A stretch of 58,892 nucleotides of DNA from Schlesneria paludicola DSM 18645 (GCA_945862235.1 CAMAYU010000015.1:1-58892), one strand, 5' to 3'; counted from the first letter of the stretch, positions 8,919 through 17,925 are shown. Numbers and translations are program-made. The notes: generated by a model not told the origin, from the letters alone.

Positions 8919-8982
8919 ACACTAACCCGAAGCGTCAGCGAGGAACGCCACACACATCCTCGTTTACACTTCGGGTTAGTGT
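8919..8982. repeat. Palindromic repeat, ACTAACCCGAAGC family, copy 1
   Basis: The arms are 26 bases (8919-8944 and 8957-8982) with 23 of 26 positions matching, and begin ACACTAACCCGAAG. The loop is 12 bases. The same family recurs at 13513, 23872 and 46910, with half copies at 14027 and 20263. It follows the stop at 8901 and could help end transcription. Confidence 0.88.
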
Positions 8983-9080
8983 GTTGCAGCGGCAACCGTC
9001 TCACCTTCGGCCGCTCGCGGTATAGCCCGAGTCGGACGGGCAGAGTGCCTGCACTACGTAGGCCAGTCGCCTTTTGCTGT

Positions 9081-9497
9081 TCACTGTCCGGGGCGGATTT
9101 CGATCAGCAATGACTCATACAGTCCGAACAGCCAGAACGAGGCGGCCAGTACACTTCCCGCAGCGGCCATCCAAAATGTCATGGTTAGCCACGGTGGAAA
9201 GAAGCTCGTGACGGCCGGATTTCGCAGGACCTCTTCAACCTGTTTCAGCCCCAGCGCGACGCCGTCGGCTTGAGTCTCTTGATTCGTAATACGCACGATG
9301 AAGTCCGAGCCGCGCGTGCGCAGGCAAGCGAGGTCGTTGATCGCCACGTTGGTGTGCTTGGGGGCGAGGACTCCGAAACCGCCAATGGACATCTCGACCA
9401 GACGGCACGAGATCGGTTGCCGGTTCACAATCAACTCGGCGGACGAGTCTTCGCCGGGGAGCGGTAGTCGGGCGTACTGGCGTTGATTGATTGACAT
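9081..9497 (-). CDS. PilZ-domain protein with a C-terminal membrane segment
   Basis: 138 residues from the ATG at 9497. The opening QRQYARLPLPG, followed by CRLVEMSIGGFGVLAP, gives the R..R and (D/N/E)xSxxG signatures of PilZ domains, here as RQYAR and EMSIGG. PilZ domains bind cyclic di-GMP; the first motif is degenerate, so binding is uncertain. A hydrophobic helix at about residues 107-128 (MTFWMAAAGSVLAASFWLFG) should anchor the C-terminus. The reading frame stays open upstream to an ATG at 9797, but that extension is rich in Arg, Leu and Gln and faces the divergent gene, so the shorter form is preferred. Confidence 0.75.
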   Translation of the reverse strand: MSINQRQYARLPLPGEDSSAELIVNRQPISCRLVEMSIGGFGVLAPKHTNVAINDLACLRTRGSDFIVRITNQETQADGVALGLKQVEEVLRNPAVTSFFPPWLTMTFWMAAAGSVLAASFWLFGLYESLLIEIRPGQ

Positions 9498-9835
9498 GGC
9501 ATGGCCCACTTCATTACTGAGATCGCATCCGGTCGATGCCGGATGTGGCGCGAAGTCGAGTGAAACACTCCACCTCTCCTCAGCTTGTAGCTCACGAAAT
9601 CTGTCGGTGTCGGCAAAATCCGACCCGCGCACCAAGTTCGTCAGCAGGCGTTGTTGACGTAACCGCGTTGATCGTTGCAAACGCTGCTGAGGCCACGACT
9701 CCAACGACGCCGGAAGAAGTTGCCGCTCAAAAAACAGGTCAGCCCCTGACAGTCCAAGAACTGACGCCACCCGGCTCACCACTTCTGTCGGAAACATCTC
9801 ATTGGAATTGTCCTCGCTCTCGGAGATCGCACTTG
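9498..9835. other. Intergenic region between divergent PilZ and PqaA-like genes
   Basis: No independent gene is convincing here. The minus-strand frame of the PilZ gene remains open through most of it (to an ATG at 9797) and the plus-strand frame of the next gene is open too, but neither extension looks like protein. It presumably holds both promoters; no clear boxes were identified. Confidence 0.5.
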
Positions 9836-11188
9836 ATGAAGCTGAAACAATTGTCGTTCGTCCGGTTCGCTGCTGTCTGCTCCCTTGTGATGGGAATGGT
9901 CTCGTCGGCGCAGGCTCAACCTGCTGCGGTGGCTGTTCCTGTTGCGGCAGCGTTACCCGTTCCGACCGCACTTCAGGACTACATCGCTCGCCCCGACAAC
10001 AGCTTCGCGTGGAAGTTGACGGACAAGCAGGAGGGAGCCACAGGGCGAGTCTACGATGTCGCGCTGACTTCACAGACGTGGCAGGACATGCCGTGGAAGC
10101 ACGATCTGGTCGTGTTCGAGCCGGCTCAACTGAAACATCCCGAACATGTGCTGCTCTTCATCACGGGTGGGAGCAGCCAGAGCCAACTGCGTCCCGATGA
10201 TCGACTGCTCGGCACGTCGCTCGCCACGCTGTGCGGGATGCGCGTAGCCTTGCTGCCGCAGGTTCCTAATCAACCCTTGCTTGGTGGACGCACCGAAGAC
10301 GATCTCATCACCGACACGTTCCTGTTTTATCTCGCGACGAACGACGCCCGCTGGCCGCTGCTCTTTCCGATGGTGAAGAGTGCCGTCCGCGCAATGGACT
10401 GTGTCGAGCAACTCGCCGCGCAGGAATGGAAGTCCCCCGTGAAAGGCTTCGTCGTGACGGGGGCTTCCAAACGAGGCTGGACGACGTGGCTGAGTGCCGT
10501 CGCGGACAAACGTGTGCGCGGCATCGCTCCCATCGTCATCGACACGCTCAACATGCCCAAGCAGATGGCTTACCAGTTTGAAACGTGGGGCAAGTACAGC
10601 GAGCAGATCGACGATTACGAACGCAAAGGTCTGATCCAGCGGCTGAAGGATGAGCCGGACTTCCCCCTCTGGAAATGGGTCGATCCGTGGACGTACCGCC
10701 AGCAACTGACGCTGCCCAAACTGATCGTCAACGGGACGAACGATCGCTACTGGACGGTCGATGCGCTGAACAAGTACTGGGACGATCTGCCCGGCTCCAA
10801 ACAAATCCGCTACGTCCCGAACGCCGGTCACAATTTAAAGGGAGGCCGCGAGGGAGCGATCGCTTCCATTGCCGCCTTCACGCGCCACGTCGCCTCCGAC
10901 AAGGCCATGCCCGCGCTGAAGTGGCAGCACGAAACGGAGGGCCACATCCTGCGACTGACGGTCGAATCCGACGCGGCCCCCGACGAAGTCCTGCTGTGGA
11001 CCGCTGCGGCACCGACGAAGGACTTCCGCGAAGCTCAGTGGTCATCCCAGAAACTGAAGCGAACCGAAGGCCGCTACGTTGGCGAAGTGCCGCTGCTGCC
11101 CGGAAGTCACCGCGCACTGTTCGGCGAAGCCCAGTACCGCTTCGACGGCCTCGACTACTCGCTCTCAACCCAACTCCGCCGCGAGTAA
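9836..11188 (+). CDS. PhoPQ-activated pathogenicity-related (PqaA-like) secreted hydrolase
   Basis: 450 residues from the ATG at 9836. A signal peptide ends at AQA near residue 27. The protein has an alpha/beta hydrolase core of the PqaA type: HVLLFITGGSS oxyanion strand, GASKRGWTTWL nucleophile elbow (Ser in GASK), NGTNDRYW for the acid and PNAGHNL for the His. PWTYRQQLTLPK and YEDDL-like segments are also family features. PqaA proteins were named in Salmonella, where they affect resistance to antimicrobial peptides; in planctomycetes the substrate is unknown. A beta-rich C-terminal domain of about 100 residues follows the hydrolase core. It is transcribed away from the PilZ gene. Confidence 0.87.
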   Translation: MKLKQLSFVRFAAVCSLVMGMVSSAQAQPAAVAVPVAAALPVPTALQDYIARPDNSFAWKLTDKQEGATGRVYDVALTSQTWQDMPWKHDLVVFEPAQLKHPEHVLLFITGGSSQSQLRPDDRLLGTSLATLCGMRVALLPQVPNQPLLGGRTEDDLITDTFLFYLATNDARWPLLFPMVKSAVRAMDCVEQLAAQEWKSPVKGFVVTGASKRGWTTWLSAVADKRVRGIAPIVIDTLNMPKQMAYQFETWGKYSEQIDDYERKGLIQRLKDEPDFPLWKWVDPWTYRQQLTLPKLIVNGTNDRYWTVDALNKYWDDLPGSKQIRYVPNAGHNLKGGREGAIASIAAFTRHVASDKAMPALKWQHETEGHILRLTVESDAAPDEVLLWTAAAPTKDFREAQWSSQKLKRTEGRYVGEVPLLPGSHRALFGEAQYRFDGLDYSLSTQLRRE

Positions 11189-11360
11189 GACACAGGACAT
11201 TGATCGCAGCTCAGGTTCTTGCCGCGGGGTGGCCCGGCTTAGGCCGCTTTTGAAGTTGAGACGTACCTCTTCGGTGAAGCTGTACGAACAGGCGTGATGC
11301 GTCGCTCTCCCCTGGTTTTGAGAGAAGAGTGAACCAGAGAGCAGCGTCTCGCGATCTCGC

Positions 11361-12626
11361 TCAACCGCCGATCAAGTGCAAGCGCAACAGGTTGACGGCG
11401 GCTTTGGCGGTGCGGCTTTTGGCGATCTCGGGGTCGCCGAAGTGTTGGACCTTTTCGACCAGCAGGCCGTTCGGGCCGGCGAGGGCCACGAAGCTCGCGG
11501 GGACGGGGGCGAACGGATCGTCCGGTTTGAACAGGCCCCATTCGGTAATCGCCAGCGCGAAGTTGGTCCCGAACTTTTGGCGACAACCTTTGGCCATGAC
11601 TCCGGCCACTTGCTCGCTGATCTCGCCATATTGCCGGAGCAACATCGGATCGACGCCGAGCATGTCGCGTTTGGCGGCAGTGGTGGGAACGACGACGCCG
11701 CCCTTGTAACAGGTCTCGAAGCCCGTCACGCCGGTCAGTCGATGTGCGAGTAGCCCGCCCGTTCCCGATTCAGCGGTCGAGAGCGAGGCCCGTCGTTGAT
11801 TGAGCAGTCTGATGACGGCATGTTGCAGCTCTTCGTCCTCCACTCCGAAGACGAGCGTTCCCATGCGATTGATGATTGTGTCGCGCGCCTTGTCGATCTT
11901 GGCGAGGCACTCATCGGCACTGGCTCCTTCGGCCATGATCCGCAGCGTGATCGTGGCTTCATGTACGGTGATGCCGACATCGGGGTCGCGGCCGCGCGCG
12001 GTGAGATCACCCAGAATTTCTTCCGCCTGCGATTCACCGACTCCGAAGCAATTGATGCGAGCGCGACGGATGACACGCCCGCCACCGTCGAGTCTCGGCA
12101 GAACCTGTTGGCGGAACATCTGTTTCATCTCGCTCGGCACGCCGGGCATGGCGGCGATGCGGCAGACGCGCTCACCGTCACTCGCATCACCAGCCTCACG
12201 TGGAACGCTCATCCAAATCCCCGGAGCCGTCCCGCGCGGATTGGGGAGGACTTCGGACCCGCGCGGAAACATCGCTTGCATCGTGTTGCGTTCGGGCATC
12301 GGGCGATTCCGCTTCGCGAACATTTGCTTGACATGTTCGAGCGACGGTGCATGCAAAACCAATTCGACCCCGGCCATCTTGGCGAGAGCCTCACGCGTGA
12401 GATCATCGAGCGTCGGGCCAAGCCCACCCGTGATGAGCACGACTTCACTGCGCGATGCCGCCAGTTTGATCGCGTCGGCCATCGCGTCGAGATCGTCGTC
12501 AATCGTCAGATGCGCCCGCACCGGGACGCCAATTTCAGCCAGTTCCAAACTGAGCCACTGGCTGTTCGTATCGAGCTTCGCGCCGGTCGTCAGTTCCGTT
12601 CCGACCGCGATGATTTCGGCAGACAT
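11361..12626 (-). CDS. cinA: CinA-like nicotinamide-nucleotide amidohydrolase / competence-damage protein
   Basis: 421 residues, normal length. The N-terminal MoaB/MoeA-like (COG1058) domain shows EIIAVGTELTTG, LITGGLGPTLDD and AMPGVPSEMKQMF. The C-terminal domain (about 260-421) shows LSTAESGTGGLLAHRLT, YKGGVVVP and a following AITEWGLFKPDD, where canonical members have AES(C/L)TGG. CinA proteins deamidate nicotinamide mononucleotide in pyridine nucleotide salvage and may hydrolyse ADP-ribose. It is monocistronic. The downstream gap to 11188 (about 170 bases) separates it from the convergent PqaA-like gene, and no clear terminator was seen there. Confidence 0.92.
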   Translation of the reverse strand: MSAEIIAVGTELTTGAKLDTNSQWLSLELAEIGVPVRAHLTIDDDLDAMADAIKLAASRSEVVLITGGLGPTLDDLTREALAKMAGVELVLHAPSLEHVKQMFAKRNRPMPERNTMQAMFPRGSEVLPNPRGTAPGIWMSVPREAGDASDGERVCRIAAMPGVPSEMKQMFRQQVLPRLDGGGRVIRRARINCFGVGESQAEEILGDLTARGRDPDVGITVHEATITLRIMAEGASADECLAKIDKARDTIINRMGTLVFGVEDEELQHAVIRLLNQRRASLSTAESGTGGLLAHRLTGVTGFETCYKGGVVVPTTAAKRDMLGVDPMLLRQYGEISEQVAGVMAKGCRQKFGTNFALAITEWGLFKPDDPFAPVPASFVALAGPNGLLVEKVQHFGDPEIAKSRTAKAAVNLLRLHLIGG

Positions 12627-12821
12627 TTTTGGTCCTAGACCCCACTCAAGGGGCAGGTGATTAGTGGCTTCGTATCTATTTCACTCGACGTCAACGACCT
12701 GTCGGCTCGCACGCCTTTCGTAGCGTAGGCGGCCCGCCAGCGTTGGCCTTGGCCTTGGCGACGCCTCTCATGCGAGCCGCCTGAGAGGCGGGGTGCGACC
12801 GAAGGCCGCAACTCGGACGAA

Positions 12822-13457
12822 TCAACTGGTGACAGCCGCGGGTCGCTCGTTTGGAGCAGCATTCGTCTCGTGCGGCGGCGGCACGCTCAATTCGACATCG
12901 CGATAGATCTCGGACAACGGGACGCTGACACCCAGCGAAGGGAACTCAATCGAGGCCGAAGCGTCATCGAGTGGCAGCATCAACCAAGCGACTCCATCCG
13001 ACTGGCGGATGTAACTGACGGCTCGTTGTGAATCCTGTGAGACCAGCACGTACTGCTGCAGCGACGGGGCCTCGCGGTAGAAGTCGAACTTGCGGCCTCG
13101 GTCATAGGCTTCGGTCGAAGGGGACAGCACTTCAATGACGACTTGCGGGTTGAGCAACGTGTCCCGCTTGTCATCCAGAAACTCGATCGGCGGACAGGCG
13201 ACGACGATGTCCGGGTACGTGTAGGTTTTTGATTCGTGTGAGTAGACCCGCATGTCATGGGTGTAGGGGCGGCAACCCTTGCCTTTCAATTGGACATTGA
13301 GTTCCGTGAACAAGTTCCCTGAGACGAGGTTGTGCGACTCCGACGCTCCTGCCATGGCGAAGATTTCGCCGCGATGGAACTCGTGCCGGAACTCGGCGGC
13401 GCGCTCGAACGCCCGGTACTCGGCTTCAGTCAGGAGTGTTTTGGGGACGGCGGACAT
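12822..13457 (-). CDS. Uma2-family (DUF820) PD-(D/E)XK putative nuclease
   Basis: 211 residues from the ATG at 13457. The motifs FRHEFHRGEIFAMAGAS, YPDIVVAC, VVIEVLSPSTEAYDRG and KFDFYREAPSLQQYVLVSQ match the Uma2 fold, in which Asp of PDIV, Glu of IEVLSPST and the Lys after it form a PD-(D/E)XK site. The family is massively expanded in cyanobacteria and planctomycetes and its function is unproven; some copies are associated with mobile DNA. Longer starts run into a palindromic repeat (13513-13575) and are rejected. Confidence 0.88.
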   Translation of the reverse strand: MSAVPKTLLTEAEYRAFERAAEFRHEFHRGEIFAMAGASESHNLVSGNLFTELNVQLKGKGCRPYTHDMRVYSHESKTYTYPDIVVACPPIEFLDDKRDTLLNPQVVIEVLSPSTEAYDRGRKFDFYREAPSLQQYVLVSQDSQRAVSYIRQSDGVAWLMLPLDDASASIEFPSLGVSVPLSEIYRDVELSVPPPHETNAAPNERPAAVTS

Positions 13458-13512
13458 GGTGGGGTGTCTCGGAAGTTGGAAGTCTGCGATATACCGCACG
13501 CGGTTGAAGCTG

Positions 13513-13575
13513 ACACTAGCCCGAAGCGTAAGCGAGGAGGCCATGCACGTCCTCGCTTACGCTTCGGGTTAGTGT
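13513..13575. repeat. Palindromic repeat, ACTAACCCGAAGC family, copy 2
   Basis: The 26-base arms (13513-13538 and 13550-13575) match at 25 of 26 positions; this is the best preserved copy. The loop is 11 bases. It lies in the divergent gap between the Uma2 and RidA-like genes. Confidence 0.9.
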
Positions 13576-13674
13576 GAAATGTGCCATCCTCACCTGCGTG
13601 AGGTAAAACCGAGGCCGAGTCTCTCAAAGCTGTTGAGACTCTTCAACCAATCGATTTCGGAAGGGACCACTTTG

Positions 13675-14025
13675 ATGAGTGACATTCAACGATTCGGCGT
13701 GACGCGGCGCTGGTCTGACGCGGTGATTCATGGCGGGGTCGCGTACTTCGTCGAAGTAGCCGACGATCCCCAGCAGGACATGCGCGGACAGGTCTCACAG
13801 ATTTTGAATCAGATCGACGGGCGACTCGCGCTGGTCGGCAGTGATCGAACACGGCTGCTGCAAGTGTTGATCTACGTCGCCGACTTGGCGGACGGCCCGG
13901 TGCTGAACTCGTTGTGGGACGAGTGGGTTCCCGAGGGACATGCCCCTGCGCGGGCGTGCATTCAAGTCGGAATCTCGCCGGGCTATCTCGTCGAGATGGT
14001 CATTACGGCGGCGGTCATCACCTGA
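13675..14025 (+). CDS. RidA (YjgF/YER057c) family protein
   Basis: 116 residues, typical of the family. It shows VIHGGVAYFVEVADDP near the N-terminus, a middle GQVSQILNQIDGRLALVGSDRTRLLQVLIYVADL, and the C-terminal GHAPARACIQVGI in which the conserved Arg binds the substrate carboxylate. RidA proteins hydrolyse reactive enamine/imine intermediates from PLP enzymes; this shorter YoaB-like subgroup may act on other imines. A weak AAGGGACC lies ahead of the ATG at 13675. It is monocistronic and is followed by a half copy of the ACTAACCCGAAGC repeat. Confidence 0.88.
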   Translation: MSDIQRFGVTRRWSDAVIHGGVAYFVEVADDPQQDMRGQVSQILNQIDGRLALVGSDRTRLLQVLIYVADLADGPVLNSLWDEWVPEGHAPARACIQVGISPGYLVEMVITAAVIT

Positions 14026-14026
14026 G

Positions 14027-14042
14027 ACACCAACCCGCAGCG
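14027..14042. repeat. Half copy of the ACTAACCCGAAGC repeat
   Basis: The stretch ACACCAACCCGCAGCG matches the left end of the family but has no mirrored arm. It directly follows the RidA-like stop. Confidence 0.5.
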
Positions 14043-14106
14043 TGATTCTGGGACAAGTTCTAAGGCAGGAAGCGAGAACGTCGAGCAGTCGGCGAGACTT
14101 CCGCTC

Positions 14107-14625
14107 TCACTCGTCCGACATCCATTCGAGAGCCTTGTCGTCGTCGTCCGGTTCACCGCGCGGGGGTTGTTGGGCGGGCTTCTTGCCGTTTGGCCCCTGA
14201 CCGTTTTGTGAGACATCGTCTTTCGGAGGAGCCGTGCGACGCGGTCGAGGGTTGTCGCTCCAGCCAGCGAGGCCCGCTTTCTCCAGCAGGCTGATCGCGA
14301 ACGGATCGACTTCTTCCGGAGGAGCGGCATGGGGATCGGGCGTGTACTCGATCTCAAACTGCGACTTGGCGAAGGTGATCGTGTCGCCCGGCTGCACGAA
14401 CTTCTCATCGACTCGTTCGCCGTTGACCTTCGTTCCGTTGCTGCTGTGCAGATCGCGAACGCGCCAGTAGCCGTTCACGAACGCCAACTCGCAGTGCTGG
14501 GACGAGACGTTGGACAGGTCGAGTCGAATGTCGCAACTCGGACGACGCCCCACGAGCAGCATCGGCTTCTTGAGCGGGATCGGATCCCCACCGCCCAGCG
14601 GTATTAATTGGCCCAACATGGTCAT
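14107..14625 (-). CDS. FHA-domain protein
   Basis: 172 residues. Residues 20-95 are a forkhead-associated domain: LLVGRRPSCDIRL, then VSSQHCELAF, YWRVRDLHSSNGTKVNG and GDTITFAKSQFEI, with the key Gly-Arg, Ser-x-x-His and Asn residues that bind phosphothreonine. The C-terminal 75 residues are acidic and Pro-rich (PPKDDVSQNG, EPDDDDKALEW) and probably disordered. The partner kinase is not in the window. It is transcribed divergently from the SPFH gene. An alternative start at 14619 would remove two residues. Confidence 0.88.
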   Translation of the reverse strand: MTMLGQLIPLGGGDPIPLKKPMLLVGRRPSCDIRLDLSNVSSQHCELAFVNGYWRVRDLHSSNGTKVNGERVDEKFVQPGDTITFAKSQFEIEYTPDPHAAPPEEVDPFAISLLEKAGLAGWSDNPRPRRTAPPKDDVSQNGQGPNGKKPAQQPPRGEPDDDDKALEWMSDE

Positions 14626-14903
14626 CTATTCCCGAAAGAAAAGTCGCTCACCGTTTCGACTTTGCTGCTCGACTCCTTCGACGCGGACTGAATCAGCCCG
14701 CCGCGCGAGTCACTCTAATTGCCCAAATAGCGTGCGTCAAATTGCATCACACAAAGGATTGGTCTCCCGCTTGTTTTCATGGACGCCACGATCCGACGAC
14801 CCGCACTTTCCTTCAAAATCCCTGAATCGGTAGAGAGTTCGGTGCCAGAAAAGCTTCTATGACCATCGAAAACGGGTGGCTATTTCCTTGCTCATGCTAC
14901 TGG

Positions 14904-14933
14904 TTGAGGCAATTGTCGCGCCGTGGATATACT
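14904..14933 (+). promoter_or_regulatory. Likely sigma70-type promoter for the SPFH gene
   Basis: TTGAGG (14904-14909) and TATACT (14928-14933) are separated by 18 bases and match four of six and five of six consensus bases. It is in the 469-base divergent gap, about 160 bases before the start at 15095. The transcript would carry the hairpin at 14948-14993 in its leader. Confidence 0.4.
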
Positions 14934-14947
14934 CCGCCCGCCCCCAT

Positions 14948-14993
14948 GTAGCCCGTCCCCCTTGGTCCCGTCGTCCCAAGGGGGACGGCCTAC
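14948..14993. repeat. Short palindrome in the leader of the SPFH gene
   Basis: The 18-base arms (14948-14965 and 14976-14993) match at 17 positions, GTAGCCCGTCCCCCTTGG against its inverse, with a 10-base loop. The rest of the 14626-15094 gap holds only the promoter candidate. Confidence 0.8.
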
Positions 14994-15094
14994 GAAATGC
15001 GCGAGCCGACACGAAGTTGGCACCCAAAAGTACGACTCGACTGTCCGTCAGCCTCCACTCCACCCACTCCTCCGTTCCAAAAGGGACCAGCATC

Positions 15095-16195
15095 ATGGGA
15101 CTGTTCGACAAACTGCGCGGCGAGTTGATCGACATCATCGAATGGTTGGACGACACGCGGAACACGCTCGTCTGGCGATTTCCTCGCTACCAGAATGAGA
15201 TCAAGCAAGGGGCACAGCTCATCGTGCGGCCCGGCCAGTTGGCGGTCTTCGTGATGCAGGGCAAAGTGGCCGACGTGTTCGAGTCGGGGACGCACACGCT
15301 GAACACACAGAACCTGCCGATTCTCAGCACGATCGCCGGATGGAAGTTTGGGTTCAACAGCCCGTTCAAGTCCGAGGTCTACTTCATCAGCACGCGGCAG
15401 ATCACGGATCTCAAGTGGGGCACGCCCAATCCGATCATGCTGCGCGATCCCGAGTTCGGCCCGATCCGGCTCCGCGCCTTCGGAACGTACGCACTGAAGG
15501 CCGTGGAACCGAAGGCACTGCTGGCCGAGTTGGTTGGTACGGACGGCGTGGTCGAAGCGGATGAAGTGACCGAACTGATGCGGTCCATCATCACGTCCGC
15601 CTTTGCGGACATGCTCGCCGAAAAGCAGGTGGCCGCACTCGACCTCGCCTCGAAGTACCGCGAGTTCTCCGAAGAGCTTCGCGCGTACGTTCAAGAGCGA
15701 GTTGATAACGAGTACGGTCTGGCGATCCCACAACTGTTCATCGTCAACATCTCATTGCCCGAAGCGGTCGAGAAGGCCCTCGACACGCGGACGAGCATGG
15801 GTGTCATCGGCGACATGAACAAGTTTCAGCAGTACTCGCTGGGCGAGGCGATGCGCGAATCGGCCACTCACGGTGGTGGCGGCGAAGGACTGGGACTGGG
15901 CATGGGCGTGGCGATGGCCGGTCGCATGATGACGACGCCGGGTCTCGGCATGAGCGCCCCGATGGGAGCGCCCCCGACTCCACCACCGCCACCCGCATGG
16001 CACATCGCGGTGAATGGTCAGTCGCAAGGACCATACGCTCCCGAACAAATCCAACAGTCAATCGCCGCCGGTCGCATCACCGGGAAGACGCTGCTCTGGG
16101 CACCGCAACTCGCCGGATGGACCGCAGCCGAACAGCTTCCCGACTGGTCGCCGTACTTCCAGCGTGTCACTCCACCACCACTGCCAGCGGGTTGA
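15095..16195 (+). CDS. SPFH-domain protein with a C-terminal GYF_2 domain
   Basis: 366 residues from MGLFDKLRGE. This is the YdjI/virion-core-like SPFH family: WRFPRYQNEIKQGAQLIVRPGQ and AVFVMQGKVADVFESGTHTL open the SPFH fold, and FKSEVYFISTRQITDLKWGTPNP is its signature. A coiled segment (about 175-250) is followed by a Gly/Met/Pro-rich linker. The last 50 residues are a GYF_2 module, WHIAVNGQSQGPYAPEQIQ with a late LLWAPQLAGW. Relatives in Bacillus (YdjI) help localise phage-shock proteins at membranes. There is no obvious membrane helix. The gene is 13 bases ahead of miaA and probably shares its transcript. Confidence 0.88.
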   Translation: MGLFDKLRGELIDIIEWLDDTRNTLVWRFPRYQNEIKQGAQLIVRPGQLAVFVMQGKVADVFESGTHTLNTQNLPILSTIAGWKFGFNSPFKSEVYFISTRQITDLKWGTPNPIMLRDPEFGPIRLRAFGTYALKAVEPKALLAELVGTDGVVEADEVTELMRSIITSAFADMLAEKQVAALDLASKYREFSEELRAYVQERVDNEYGLAIPQLFIVNISLPEAVEKALDTRTSMGVIGDMNKFQQYSLGEAMRESATHGGGGEGLGLGMGVAMAGRMMTTPGLGMSAPMGAPPTPPPPPAWHIAVNGQSQGPYAPEQIQQSIAAGRITGKTLLWAPQLAGWTAAEQLPDWSPYFQRVTPPPLPAG

Positions 16196-16208
16196 TATCG
16201 GAGCATTC

Positions 16209-17213
16209 GTGACGTTCACACCCGATCTGCTGCAACGCTGTTGGTTTCTCGCTGGGCCAACGGCGTGTGGCAAGACGGCGTTGTCGCTGGCATTGGCCGA
16301 GCGATTGAATGCCGAGATCGTCGTACTCGATTCGATGACGGTCTATCGCGGGATGAACATCGGCACGGCGAAGGCCACACCTGCCGAACAAGCACGTGTG
16401 CCGCATCACATGCTGGACATCGTCGATCCGCACGAAGACTTCAGTCTGGCCGAGTACCTCACTGCCGCCGAAGCTTGCTGCCGTGAGATCATCGGTCGAG
16501 GCCACACGCCGCTCTTCGTTGGCGGCACGGGGTTGTACCTGCGCGGAGTCTTGCGAGGAGTCTTCGAGGGACCGGCGGCCGACTGGCCATTGCGTCACGA
16601 GTTGGAAGCGCGAGCCGTCACCGACGGCGCAGAGTCACTCCACCGCGAGCTGGCGCAGTTCGATGCGATCACGGCCGCGCGACTCCATCCCAACGACATC
16701 CGCCGTGTGATCCGAGCGATCGAGGTTTATCGTCTCACTGGACGACCTCTTTCCGACCAGCACGACAACCGCCCGCGGCCACTTGCCGAACGAACGCCGC
16801 ACGTTTACTGGCTGTCACCGAACCGCGACTGGCTCCACGCGCGCATCAACCTGCGCGTCGAGCAGATGTTCGCGGCGGGTCTGATCTCCGAAGTACGAAG
16901 TTTGATTCTGTCGCCTCGCCCGCTAAGCCAAACCGCGCGACAAGCTCTCGGTTACAAAGAGGTCCTTGACTGGCTGAAGACTCTGCCCAACAGTGTCCTC
17001 GCCGCACCGAACGCCGCATCACAGGAGACCCGTTCACCACCGCGCGAATTGGTCGAGCTGATTCAAACGCGCACCCGCCAGTTCGCGAAGCGGCAACACA
17101 CTTGGTTCCGCAACCTCGAAGAGTGCGTCCCGATCGAGACCGGCACCGACGACAATGTCGCGGCGCTGGTGGATCGAATCGTGGACCAAGGACTGCGTAG
17201 CGAGAATCTCTAA
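16209..17213 (+). CDS. miaA: tRNA dimethylallyltransferase
   Basis: 334 residues from a GTG at 16209, chosen because GGAG lies 5 bases upstream and just after the SPFH stop; longer frames overlap that gene. The P-loop GPTACGKT (16-23) is followed by DSMTVYRGMNIGTAKAT, GGTGLYLRG, and the LHPNDIRRVIRAIEVYRLTG signature. MiaA adds dimethylallyl to A37 of tRNAs reading UNN codons. The C-terminal LGYKEV and LIQTRTRQFAKRQHTWFRNL are conserved. Between them lies an extra stretch of about 20 residues (LKTLPNSVLAAPNAASQETR) compared with the usual spacing; it is not palindromic in DNA. Confidence 0.95.
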   Translation: MTFTPDLLQRCWFLAGPTACGKTALSLALAERLNAEIVVLDSMTVYRGMNIGTAKATPAEQARVPHHMLDIVDPHEDFSLAEYLTAAEACCREIIGRGHTPLFVGGTGLYLRGVLRGVFEGPAADWPLRHELEARAVTDGAESLHRELAQFDAITAARLHPNDIRRVIRAIEVYRLTGRPLSDQHDNRPRPLAERTPHVYWLSPNRDWLHARINLRVEQMFAAGLISEVRSLILSPRPLSQTARQALGYKEVLDWLKTLPNSVLAAPNAASQETRSPPRELVELIQTRTRQFAKRQHTWFRNLEECVPIETGTDDNVAALVDRIVDQGLRSENL

Positions 17214-17368
17214 CGGTTGGGTCGCACTTGGCACCAGCCAGCGAAGTCATCTCGTCACGGCGACAACTCATGGGTACAGTTTGCCCGCAGAGTCGATCTG
17301 GTGATCCGATGGGCGACTTGAAGTCGCACGCATCTCCAGCAGCGAAGCCCGCGACGTTTGGAGGCCAG

Positions 17369-17656
17369 ATGAACGCCGTCCCTAAATCAAAACTCGCGAC
17401 GACTTGGACAGCATCCGACACCGCGACCGCGCAACGAATTGGGGAGGAGTACCAGCGGACTCACGATGTCAGTCCCTGGCGTGGCCAAGCGGCAGGGATC
17501 GACCCCAAAACGGGCGAGGTTTGGATTGGCAAGACGGCCGTTGCGATCTGTGTCGAACGCGACAAGCAAGAATTGAAATCGCTGCTATTCTTCGAGCGAA
17601 TCGAATTCGTGACGTATCTACGGAAGGTAAACAGTAGACGATTGGAGGCGAGATGA
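17369..17656 (+). CDS. Small protein of unknown function, first of a paralogous pair
   Basis: 95 residues from the ATG at 17369, with GGAGG just upstream. I do not recognise a family. Residues 20-80 (RIGEEYQRTHD, AAGIDPKTGEVWIG, LLFFERIEFVTYLRK) align well with the next gene, so the two arose by tandem duplication. Composition is soluble, with no signal peptide or membrane segment. The core looks like a small alpha/beta domain. The stop overlaps the next start (ATGA at 17653), so translation is coupled through the trio that ends with a retropepsin-like protein. Confidence 0.7.
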   Translation: MNAVPKSKLATTWTASDTATAQRIGEEYQRTHDVSPWRGQAAGIDPKTGEVWIGKTAVAICVERDKQELKSLLFFERIEFVTYLRKVNSRRLEAR

Positions 17657-17925
17657 ATGCCATGCCCACTGCAACCGCCAAAACACCGTTGAGCGAGGCC
17701 GACATCGTCGAAGCCAAACGCATTGGGGAGCAATACCAGCGGGAGCATGATCTCACCGGCAAGCAGGGGTATGCAGCGGGTATTGACCCCAAGACGGGTG
17801 AGGTTTGGATTGATGAGGACATCGTGGACCTGATCCTGTTGCGAAAGTCGCAGGGGCTGACAAGCCCACTGTTCTTCGAGCGGGTCGGAGCCGAGACCTT
17901 CTACACGAAAGGATGGCGTGCGTGA
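17653..17925 (+). CDS. Small protein of unknown function, second of a paralogous pair
   Basis: 90 residues, a paralogue of the preceding gene: RIGEQYQREHD, AAGIDPKTGEVWID, SPLFFERVGAETFYTK. About 45 percent identity by eye over 60 residues. A GGAGGCGAG ribosome site precedes its ATG inside the previous gene. Its stop TGA overlaps the GTG start of the retropepsin-like gene (GTGA at 17922-17925). That arrangement resembles pairs in which a small partner precedes an aspartic-protease-like protein; the actual role is unknown. Confidence 0.72.
   Translation: MNAMPTATAKTPLSEADIVEAKRIGEQYQREHDLTGKQGYAAGIDPKTGEVWIDEDIVDLILLRKSQGLTSPLFFERVGAETFYTKGWRA

Noticed and set aside
9498..10073. N-terminal extension of the PilZ gene
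   Set aside because: Stays open but is rich in Arg/Leu/Gln and overlaps the divergent gene; PilZ starts naturally at 9497.
12627..12821. Repeat or RNA between cinA and the Uma2 gene
   Set aside because: Only an 8-base stem around GCCTCTCA was seen, too short to call.
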